Below, in pieces: positions 54,916-64,000 of a stretch of DNA of 64,000 bases. Position 1 is the stretch's first letter. Each line of letters begins with the position of its first letter. Source of the stretch: Asterochloris sp. CNOR1 (Eukaryota; Chlorophyta; Trebouxiophyceae; Trebouxiales; Trebouxiaceae); contig OZ017758.1 in assembly GCA_963969365.1 (NCBI GenBank), forward strand, positions 2,046,001-2,110,000, in the 5' to 3' direction. The translations under genes and the position numbers were made by a program. The notes beneath the pieces were generated by a model. That model made no database searches and was not told the DNA's origin. It worked only from the letters and a program-made list of their open reading frames with translations.

Positions 54916-57900
54916 TTAGAGACGTAGCTTCTTGGCAGGCCGCTCCCTTTCAATCTCAGGGGCTCTCCTCTGCCGCGAAGGGGTTGCACAGGTAACAGAC
55001 GGGCCCCACTGGCTCCTGACCCAATTATCAAACGCCTTTGCTACGGCCTCAACATACTGGGGATCTGCATTCTTGCTGTAAGCCCTCAGCTTCCGCTCCT
55101 GCAGAATGCAGCATGAAGCAAAGGTGAACCACAATGCAGCATGGACAAACACTGCAAAGAGAAGCATTGCTTCACTGTGAGCAGATGACATTGTCAGCGG
55201 CCATGTAAGTCAGCAGTTCAGTCTGTCAGTGAGGGCTGTACTTGCAGAGTTGGAGCAGCACCCACAGGTGACTGGGTCCAGGCTTCAGTGATGGGGTTGG
55301 CTGACAAGGTGCACAGTCATGCAGTGCAGGCCGTTCCCCAGCCACTTGCCTGGAAGTTGTTAGGCGTCAACATGCTTGAGACGCTGTCTGATCGCATGTT
55401 GAACTTGTTCGTGCTCTCGAAGGTGTGGAAAAAGCTAACATCTGCAGGTGGCCACAACGGACTCTAGGATATAAGCCTCTGCCTTGAGCTTGCTCTGTGT
55501 GTGCTCTGAGCCTGGTGTGGTGCACGGCAGCGGTACCTTGAGGTTCAAAGAAAAGGTGGCAAGCTGACTGGCGATGAGACGGAGGCAGACTTACGGTCCA
55601 GTGGGTTTTTGGCCTTCATCGCAAAGTCAATGGCAGTCTCTGAGAGTATGATGTCCTCCACCTGCAGCGCGGCCATTTGAAGAGTCAAAGTGCGCTTCAG
55701 ACAGAGGGGACTCGAGGTTGGGTGCAGGGATGGAAGCCATGCCCACGCACTAACAGAAGCCCCTTGCTCAAGCATGGCTAGGAGTTAATGGCCATCAGCA
55801 GGAAAGTTGAGCACAGTAATACAGGCAGGGCAGCAGACAAAGCCTGCTCCCTCAGCTCAGGACGATCTCCTCCTCCAGCGGGCAGGTCACATATTCTGCT
55901 GCGTGCACGGCAGTGCACAGCACAAGAAGACCGAGCACCAGGCACCAGCGGAACCCACATGCAAAGGCATGTCCAGGAGCCCACCTTGAGCGGCACCCCT
56001 CCCTCTGCGCAGGACACCACATCCTGCTCCAGTGGGCGGTGCCACTGCCCTGAGTTAAGGAAGCCTGGGGGAACCACCACCTCTGAGCAGTACTTGTACA
56101 GCTGCCGCTTCCTCAGCCTGCAGCAGGTGCAAGGTGTGTTGGTGCTAGTGGGCGGGCTTGGTGGCTGGCTGGCAGGGTAGTTCGCTTGCTCTCAGAAGGC
56201 ACACACTGAAGCGGCAGTGCAGCTGCAGCTTCCTCAGCCGGCTGTGATAGAAGGCTGCTGCTGGCTGTCGCCGGCTGCTGAAGCTGGGCAGCTCCCAGCT
56301 CTTGAGAATGGGGTGCAGCAGATTATCTCGTTGCATAACGGCCAGCCGGTCTGCCCAAGTTGAGCTGTCGTGCAACACCAATGGCTGGGCACCTTCTGCT
56401 GCTGTAGGACTACCAGATCAGGCTACGTGCAACATTGATGGGTGCCAGACACCTCATACATCAGCAGCTGCGCCAGGCAAACAGCACGGCAAGTCAGATC
56501 CAGTGCAGCTCATAAGGCCAAATGGAACAGGGCCATTGATTGGCCCTAACAGGGGAAAGCCTCCAGTGAAGTTTATCACTTAGCTAGCAGCCAGCTCTAT
56601 TTGCAGTGTGGGCCCCTGATGCTGCAACAGCCTGCACATGCAGTAACCTTAAGCTCTTGTGCCTCACCAGGGCTTCCCAGAAGAAAGCCTGCTGGTGCGT
56701 GTTCCATCCACACCACCTGACAGTCAGGCTATTGCCTGCTGCTTTGCACAGCTTGCACTGCAAAGAGCCTTGCAACACATGAAGTTGCCCACCTGGCGAT
56801 GATGGCCTGTGCCTCATGGATGGCCTTGTCATCGTCACAGTCGCTCAGGTCCCCGTGAAAGAGCTCATAGTTCTCGATGGACCGCAGCAGGGTGTCGTCC
56901 AGCCGCACAAATTTTCGGGGGTCTGTGATGCGCTCCGAGAGGTGCAGTACCCTGTCAGCTGCCAGCAGGGCGTCCACCAGCATCAGCTCCACAGCCTTGG
57001 CTTTCCTGCAGGCCAGAGGGTGGGAGAAATTGGGTTGCGCTACGCAGTGTGACCCATGCAGGGCCTGTCACGCTTCAGCATTGATGCCCCACCAGCAGCA
57101 GCTGCATAGCATTAGCGTGTACTGCAGGTGGTCCAGGATCACCAGATAGGGGGTGACAGCAAACAAGAGGGTTGCCTGGGGCCTATGCTTGCCAATGTTC
57201 GCTGAATGCTGCTGCCTTTGCAACAGGGGGAGCTTGCTGACATCTGCCTTCTCGCAGGGGTGCTCGAATGTAGGATTTGGCGCCTCTGCCCCTGATTGTT
57301 TGATCTGGAGCGTAGCATGTGCAGTCAGCGCTGCTCTATGTGATGCACCCGATGTGCTTGGACGTTTGTCAGCATTACAGACAATCAAAGACTTGCTGGT
57401 CTAGACCTCCAGTAGTGAGCAACACGAGCAAAGCCATGTGCTGACAGCAGATGGCAGATACTGGATGCTCTGAGCAGCCACCAAGGCCAGATGCACCCCA
57501 GCCCACCTGTGTGTGTACACAGATCTGTGCATCTGCGCCCGTGACTGGAAGAGCTGAAAGCAGTTCTCGTACTCGCTCCACTTGAAGCAAATTTCGTCAT
57601 CGATGACCTGCAGGGTCGGTTGACGATGTTGCGCGGCACATCATGCAGAGTGGTGCAGCTTGGGTGCATGACAGCTTCATCATCATGGTGCTGTGAGGGA
57701 GCATGCCAGTGCAAGCATGCTGCATGCCATCATGTTGCAGAATTGTGGAGTGCAAGGATAAGGCCGGTCGTTTAGCAATGAGGGTGTCAGAGCTCATGCG
57801 GCAGAGAGTGTCCCAGGGCTGTGGAAGGATGTGGAAGTTGCAATGGTGGCTGACAGCTTGCTGTAGTACAGCTGTGCAACTTCCTGGCACAGCAATATGC

Positions 57901-60900
57901 GCTACCTACAAGAGGTTGGCAACCTGTGTGCAATGCACATAGAGTGCACCTCATCAAAGTGATCAAGAGGGCCCACCTTGGTGAATTGCGTGAGGCGGCT
58001 GAAGTGGCAGCTGACCTTCACATTGCAGTAAAGGGAGTCCCTGCAGGGACAAGAGCCAGGGTCAGCCGTTGCCGACACAATCTGTGATGTTGTGAGCCAA
58101 CTCCCTATCAGACAGCTGCCTAGCGGCCCCCATGCGCTTGCGCTGCTGCAACAGGACCACCCGCTGCCACACAGCAGCTCAACTGACATTGCAGCTTGAC
58201 GGTATGGCTGGACTATCTCAAGATCACAGCTGCTGGGTGCATGCTGAGCAGCACACAGCCTTGGCAACCACAAGTTTACACTTTAGTGCCACAGGCATAG
58301 GGCGTGTGTGTGTGCTGCATGTACCAGCATACGTGCAGCATTGCAAATGACTGTGTGCCTAAAGAGCAGCAGTTGAGGACAGCAGCAACTGTCAACAAGC
58401 TTGGTATCGACATGCACGCCCCCAACGGGCGTTCAACAGTTGGAACAACAACGCTGCATGCTGACATGGAGTTGGAAAAAAGGCCTGGGCTGAGATGCCT
58501 GGGATCCCATTCCGGCAGCCACACAGGTGTGCCAGCACAGCTCCCCTTGCAAGACAGGGCCCTACCGCTGCAGGTAGTCAACTTTGTCCACGTCAATGGA
58601 GTTTCTCTCGTTGGCCACGATGTCAAAGAGGAAGCGTTTCCCGCTGGAGCCACCCGGCACGCAGCCGTTGGCTCCTGAACCGCTGGGGTGGCTGGCATCA
58701 GTGATCAGGCGCTTGACTGCCTTCACCTCAGCCTCCGACAGGAGGCTCTCATCAATGTGCGCCTGCAAGCCATGAAGTTTCGGCCCTTACACCATCTGTG
58801 ATGGCCTTCATCTCAGCCTCTGACAGGAAGCAGGGGCGATGTGTCGCCTGCAATCCAAAAGATACATGCCTTGCTGCACATGTTTACATAACACTAGAAG
58901 TATGCAAGAATCTCCGCACTGGTCAGTAAAGGGCTGTGACAGGGCGCTTGACTGCGTTGGCCCCTGGCGCCAAGAGCAGGCTGTGCTTGAAGTGCATCTC
59001 TGCAGAGAAAACATTGCTACATCCAGCTTGGCAGAGTTTGTGAATCCCTGGGAGTCGATGGCTCAATCTAGGGCAGCTAACCTGTGCAGCATTGTCTGAC
59101 AGCTTGGTTTGCACAGCAAATGGCATTGCAATTCTGGTACAGGACAATTCTGTTATTTTCCCAAGCAGTCCTGATTGGCAGCATCAGCCACTGCAGTGCG
59201 ACAGGTCAGGGGCTCTCACATCATCGATGATGGTGTCCAGAATTAAACAGGACATCTCCTCATGCGACCTGCAGCGGGCAGCGCTGCTTCAGGCTTGTTT
59301 TGAGGCTAACCCAGGGTTCAGCATGCTGACATGGTGTAAGCTCTGGGGTTTTCCAAGGCCAAAGACAAGCCCTGCAGAGCCTCACCAGTCTGTGATGCCC
59401 TTGGCAGCCAGCAGGCCCCTGTCAAAGGAGTGGCTGAAGGGACCATGGCCCAGATCATGGCACAGGCCTGCAGAGTGGGCAGTCTTCCGGCAGCAGCAGG
59501 AGCAGGGCTTATAGGTAAAGATGCAGCACACAGGCACAGAGGTGAATCAAGCTGCAAAGCAGTGGGAACTGGAAGGCTAACTTTGAGTGGTGGCAGGCTA
59601 ACAGACAGCGCTCGTCAACAGCACTGGGGCAAGCCAGCGGGTTCTGCGGAGCGGTCAGACTGCTCTGACCAGTGCAGGTAGCAAGGGAATGCGCAACCCA
59701 GGGTGCACAGTGAATGATCTGCCAGCCGAGTCAAAACTGCAAAAATTCGTAGCCTCACAGGAGTCACGAGGGACCTTGTCAGCTCAGCTGATGAACTGTC
59801 TGCATGTATGTGCCACACCTGCACTGTCAGTCCAGACCTATTTGCTGAGAGCTGTCACCTGCGAGCTCCACAATTTTGCAATCAACCCGCTCCACGCCAA
59901 GCTCCGCATGCTGGGTGCGCCAGATCTGATCTGCGATCTCCCAGGCCTTGAAGGCGACGCCCAGGGAGTGGTCAAACCTGGTGTGGGTGGCACCTGCAGT
60001 GGGGGCAGTGCTGTTTCCTCCTTGGGGTGCTGCATGCAGAGGCTCACTCAGACAGATGCATGCATAGTCGGCATCTCCAGGGTGGGCCACAGCATGCAGG
60101 AGGTCCGTGGCGGCCGATGGGGCTAAAGCTGCCATGCGATCTGATGTTGCATGCACCAAAGACACTGGTGTCAGCTGTCTACAGGTGCATGAGCAGCCTG
60201 AGTCCGCCATGCTAAGGTCCTCTGTGGAGTGTGTCTGTTGGCTGCTTCTGATGCCTGTCTTGCGGCAGTGACAGCACTTCGCTGGCACCTGCTGAGGGCC
60301 TGGGATTGCTGATGCAAGCATGCGCACAGAGGTTCATGGCGATGGGCAGGCCTTGTGAGGTAGCATTTTTGCTGGGCCAGACTGCACTGCAAGTGCTCAC
60401 CTGGGAAGACAAAGGATGTGGGCCCCAGCTGGTGCAGGTCTCTGAGCCTCTGGAACTGGGGAGTGTCCATGACAGCAACACATGTGGGGCTCTGCAGCAA
60501 CAGGCAGGCTGTGATGGCACGGAGCAGGTGACTCTCTGCAGACACACATGTGCTGATAATGGAGGAGCAGGGAGGGCAGACTGTGCTGTACGTCGAGCTT
60601 GCAGCACCCAAGGTACATGATGCTTGTGGAGCACGCACAGGCTGCGATGCTGGCTGCGCACAGCAGCGCTCATGGCGGTGGCAGTCCCATACCTGCGCAA
60701 TGTGGTGCCTACCACCTGGTCGAAACAGACTGCTATGCCTCTCAGATTGCAGCACAGCAAGGGACGCCATGCTTGGCAAAGGAGGCGGTCCCGCTGTTGC
60801 CAGCATGCAGCTTTTGCTGAGCTAGGGCTGGGACTGCAAATGTGGTGCAGCAGCCATGGGCTCACCAGCCTGATGTGGCCGTGGACAGGGTCGTTGAAGA

Positions 60901-60997
60901 ACTTTCCATTGCGGCGAAGTGCCTGGGCGTGGGACACCACTGCCTGGGAGAAGGGCTGCTGGGACACTGCGCAGTCCTCCTCATCCAGTCTTGCCAT
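54916..60997 (-). CDS. SAMHD1-like HD-domain dNTP triphosphohydrolase (512 aa)
   Basis: Thirteen minus-strand exons sum to exactly 513 codons: 60997-60866, 60491-60401, 59993-59859, 59467-59386, 59268-59220, 58762-58566, 58040-57977, 57607-57507, 57005-56793, 56117-55985, 55661-55595, 55441-55350, 55098-54916. The family hydrolyses dNTPs to nucleosides plus triphosphate and controls nucleotide pools in the nucleus. Landmarks: KFFNDPVHGHI; TPQFQRLRDLHQLG; the metal-binding set HTRFDHSLGV, LCHDLGHGPFSHSFD and, later, NSIDVDKVDYL; LRKRQLYKYC; FAMKAKNPLD. The C-terminus ends in a basic PAKKLRL nuclear-signal-like tail. No SAM domain is encoded. A Gly/Ser loop (SGSGANGCVPGGSSG) is inserted before the DVDK block. 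Intron 12 has a GC donor. It is head-to-head with VPS51. Confidence 0.9.
56200..56242 (-). repeat. Decayed copy of the start of dNTPase exon 10
   Basis: On minus, CGGCTGAGGAAGCTGCAGCTGCACTGCCGCTTCAG resembles the real exon AGGCTGAGGAAGCGGCAGCTGTACAAGTACTGCTCAG (from 56117). It lies about 125 bases upstream, in the preceding intron. Confidence 0.6.
58786..58999 (-). repeat. Two decayed copies of the start of dNTPase exon 6
   Basis: Minus-strand copies begin at 58999 (TGCAG|AGATGCACTTCAAGC...GCAGTCAAGCGCC) and 58847 (TGCAG|GCGACACATCGCCCC...TCAGAGGCTGAGATGAAGGCC). Both align to the real exon at 58762 (TGCAG|GCGCACATTGATGAG...TCGGAGGCTGAGGTGAAGGCAGTCAAGCGCC). Confidence 0.75.
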
Positions 60998-61345
60998 AAT
61001 GTGGTTGCAGCTTGCTGTGCTGTCCTGAATTGTCAGACTAGTCAGCACAGGAGATGTCCTGGCCTTATGCTATTGGCAGGGGACTGCTCACATGGCTGCG
61101 TCTATTTGTGGGATGCCCAATGTACCCGGCGGTGTGCTATGAAACTGTTGACACACGTAACCATCTGCATGCAACTCTGTTGCTGAGTTTGTCTGCTGGG
61201 CGCCGAGGCGGCAGGGGTAAGTTGACCAACTTACCTTACCTTCTGGGAGGACTGCGAGCATGAACACAGCATTCTTGATTGGACTTGATCACATCTTGGC
61301 TATGTGGCAAGTAGACGGTTGTGACTGATCGGTGGGGGAACTGGC
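60998..61345. promoter_or_regulatory. Bidirectional promoter region, dNTPase / VPS51
   Basis: 348 bases between divergent start codons. An in-frame upstream ATG (61046-61048, minus) could extend the dNTPase by 17 residues. No distinct motif was identified. Confidence 0.45.
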
Positions 61346-64000
61346 ATGACTTCAGCTGGTAGCACCCCCACAGCTAGCTCTGCTACAGATGAGAAGGCCA
61401 AGAAAGTTAGAGACCTGCTGTCATCATACTATGGCACTCAGCAACAGGACTCTCAGCAGGCACCTCCACCCAGCCCCTCCAGTGCTCGTGCCACAAGAAC
61501 AGGTTCGAGGGGATCTGGCTTAGATTCGGCCGCCTTTGATGCTGACAGGTGGGACGCTTGTGACCCACACTGGCCTTGTTTGCGTGTGGCAGGCATGCCC
61601 ACAGCATAGCATGGCGGATGAGACCACAGTCACAGCAGCTGATGTGAAGGTCTTCATGCCTTTCAGCAGACCTGGGCCGCTGCAGTACACTGCACGTTGC
61701 ATTGCGTGCCCAGAGAGTGCTGACAGGCGTCTTGCTCACCTGCACAGCTCACGCCTGGATGTGGCTTAAACATGTCCGCCAAAAGCTGCTATCTGCGCAT
61801 AATGTCTGCATCAGATCCTCTTAGATACTGCTGCAGCTTTACAGACGGCTGCAAGCATGCCGGCTGGACGTACTGCAGTGCTCGGCAAATCTGTCCGCAC
61901 CACAGTCTTCAGGGCTGCCAGCCCGGCTGGCAAGTTGCTCTCGCAGGTGCTAAACACCCCCACATCTGGCCACAGCAGTGCCACTCTCCACAGGCTTTCA
62001 GAGAGCCGGTACATACCATTTCTGCATTTTCACACCTGCAGATGGCTCACACAGCTGCTGCGCACGTCCCGCCTGGACGCGCTGATGGTCAAGCATGTCG
62101 AGATGTCCACTGAGATCAAGAGCCTGGACAGCGACATGCAGATGCTGGTGTACGAGAACTACAACAAGTTCATCAGCGCCACAGACACCATCCGGAGCAT
62201 GAAGTCCAATGTGGACGGCATGGACTCCAACATGCATGAGCTCAAGGGCCTCATAGGTCAGTGGGCTGCAGGCATTGTGGTGCTGAGCTGTGCTTTGAGC
62301 TGCAACATGTGCATACAAAGTGGACTGCGTGCACAACTGCAAGGGGACTCAGAGGCCAGTGAGCTGCAGGTAAGTGTGGTGCTGGACTGGGGCTACAGGC
62401 TGCAGAGTAAGCGTTCCGAGAGGTGGTGGCAGTGTCTTACAGCGCAATGGTTCAGGGACCTGCTGGGTCAGTGAGCTGCAAGGACCTGATGGTAGGGGCC
62501 TGGCAGGCCTCCCTGTTGGGCCGCAGCCACTTCTTTGCAACATGTTGGTTGCACAGAGTAGAGTGTCGCAAAGAGCTCCAGAGGCAGAGTAGAGTGTACC
62601 ACAGAGCCCCACAGGCAACAGGGTCTGCCCAACTGCAAGTACTGGTTGCGGCACAAGTTTGCAGGCAGACCACTTGAGCCTCCTAGCTTCACAGCATAGA
62701 GGGCAGCGTTCCAGGGCACTTTCAGTGCATTGGTGAACAGCAGTGCAAAGCAGGACTAGGCCGCTGGATTTTGGCTGACAGCCTACATGAAGCCATGCAT
62801 GCCGCTGCTTCATGGCCACACCGTTGCTGTCCTGGCTGCCAGAGGCCGTGACGACCCGGAGCGGGACAGTCAACTCCAAGTTGCAGCTACGCAGGGACAA
62901 CATAGAGGAGCTGAATCAGGTACATGTTCAGCCATGCCCAGCAGCAGCTCCGCTCATGAGTGCCCATTGTCGCCCCCTGTCATGTCTGCCCTGCTGGAGT
63001 ATGCAGTGAGGTGGCCACAAACTTGCTAGGTAGCATGATCATACGCCCAGCAAGCTTGCATGTGCATTCCCAGGCTGCTTGTGTTTGTTCTGGTAGCTCT
63101 ACACTTCACTTGCCGACACAGCAAGTTGAGCTGTCCTGACACGATCTGCAGGTGCGGGCGCTACTGGCCAAGCTCCAGGCTGTCTTTGACTTGCCGCGGC
63201 GGCTGAGGACGGCAATTGACCAGGGCGCCATTGAGATTGCGGTCAACAGCTATGCAGATGCAGCGCCACTGCTCAAGCGCTATGGGCACAAGGTCGGCTA
63301 TGCACCGCCGAGTTACGCAGCAAAGAACATGGACCATCTCATCTGCAAAGCCTCTGCACAAAGTAGGAGACATGAGCCTGACCTAGCGGTTTATTACACC
63401 TGCACATGCAATGCACCCTCAGCGCAACCTCCACTTGAAGGCCACTCAAGCCCAGCCATCATGACACTCCCTGGACAGAATGGCCTCCCTTGCTCATACT
63501 GGCTGGCCCCTGCAGAGGTCTGCATACTCTATCCAGCCTCAGCTGTCATGGGGACGCCAGGCGCCCTGCAGTCGCAGCCAGGCCGGACAGACCTGGCTGA
63601 CGGATTTTCCTGCACACCTGCCTGCCTGTTGGGCACCTTGCTACAGGTGGCAGCTATGGCTGGGGACACGGCTTTGGACCTAGCCTGTGCCTGCAGAGCT
63701 CCAAATTTGTTTGGGTGTCATGCCCCACAACCACTCCGTGGTGCACTTGTCCCTGCAGGGTACCTTCCTACAGGTGGCACAATGAGTGACCTGCACCTGC
63801 ACAGCGGAATGCCCAACACGGCTGTGTGTCTCATGCAGCACAACTCCTCATCTGGATGTCTGGCTGCAGGGCGCCTTCAGGCAGGTTGCGGCTGAGGCTG
63901 GGCGAATGGCTCAGGAGCTGACCGAGATCCTGAAGAAGCGCATGACTGCGCAGCAGGATGAGGCTGCCGAGTGCATTCAGATGGTGCGCAAGTTGGGGGA
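61346..64000 (+). CDS. VPS51: VPS51, GARP/EARP tethering complex subunit (5' part)
   Basis: Five exons keep frame and run off the window: 61346-61548, 62042-62256, 62843-62919, 63152-63292, 63870-64000. The protein tethers endosome-derived vesicles at the trans-Golgi network. Landmarks: AKKVRDLLSSYYG near the N-terminus; the Vps51/Exo84 coiled-coil block RLDALMVKHVEMSTEIKSLD, LVYENYNKFISATDTIRSMK and MDSNMHELKGLI; then VFDLPRRLRTAID and NSYADAAPLLKRYGHK. A low-complexity Gln/Pro/Ser stretch separates the first two blocks. The 3' remainder, most of the protein, lies beyond position 64000. The start is the first ATG giving the conserved N-terminus. Confidence 0.9.
63629..63795 (+). repeat. Two decayed copies of the start of VPS51 exon 5
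   Basis: GGGCACCTTGCTACAGGTGGCAGCTATGGCTGGG (about 63629) and GCAG|GGTACCTTCCTACAGGTGGCA (about 63757) resemble the real exon GCAG|GGCGCCTTCAGGCAGGTTGCGGCTGAGGCTGGG at 63870. Confidence 0.7.

Noticed and set aside
60212-60806. Long minus-strand open frames across dNTPase intron 1 and exon 2
   Set aside because: They are mostly intron read-through. Only 60491-60401 matches the HD-domain family and joins in phase.
1-64000. CRISPR arrays, bacterial operons or ribosome binding sites
   Set aside because: The coding sequence is intron-rich and eukaryotic throughout. No regularly spaced short direct repeats with unique spacers were seen; the intron minisatellites have irregular, related units.

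Overview
The window is nuclear DNA of a eukaryotic green alga (Chlorophyta, most likely a trebouxiophyte). This rests on genes split by many short GT-AG introns with TGCAG acceptors, TGTAA poly(A)-type signals, an interstitial TTTAGGG telomeric tract, a thylakoid PsbP-domain protein with a twin-arginine lumenal signal, a YGGT/YlmG membrane protein and a plant-type glucuronokinase. The species is inferred from gene content only. Exon chains described below were read by hand by splicing in frame.

Region 1 (1-19.1 kb) is a mobile-element and virus-like island. A ~5.1 kb element (about 170-5250) carries two convergent genes: a Y2-type HUH-like protein and a Crypton-like tyrosine recombinase with a GCR1_C-like tail. 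A 0.33 kb internally deleted, inverted derivative lies at 18773-19105, and a third end-like sequence lies near 7.82-7.92 kb. Between them are an intact PD-(D/E)XK (Crinkler-like) nuclease gene, a Bro-N plus GIY-YIG-like gene of large-DNA-virus type, a non-LTR retrotransposon 3' fragment, and a large minus-strand P-loop NTPase gene that I could not fully splice.

Region 2 (19.1-42 kb) holds host genes: a PsbP-domain protein, a DapA-family protein lacking its Schiff-base lysine segment, a protein with two unusual short GATA-like fingers, a small unknown, glucuronokinase, a canonical GATA factor, and a YGGT protein.

Region 3 (42-64 kb) holds a 20-exon, 1328-aa PWWP/AT-hook/ARID chromatin protein, a 13-exon SAMHD1-like dNTP triphosphohydrolase, and the 5' part of VPS51. 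Host genes alternate head-to-head and tail-to-tail with short spacers.

The most striking pattern in the window is that many introns contain one or two decayed copies of the neighbouring exon's acceptor and first ~40-150 bases. This is seen in at least eight places across six genes. Four introns use GC-AG splice sites. The other lead is the element pairing an HUH-like protein with a tyrosine recombinase, whose end is a palindrome GACCTA-N5/6-TAGGTC with a spacer that differs between copies.
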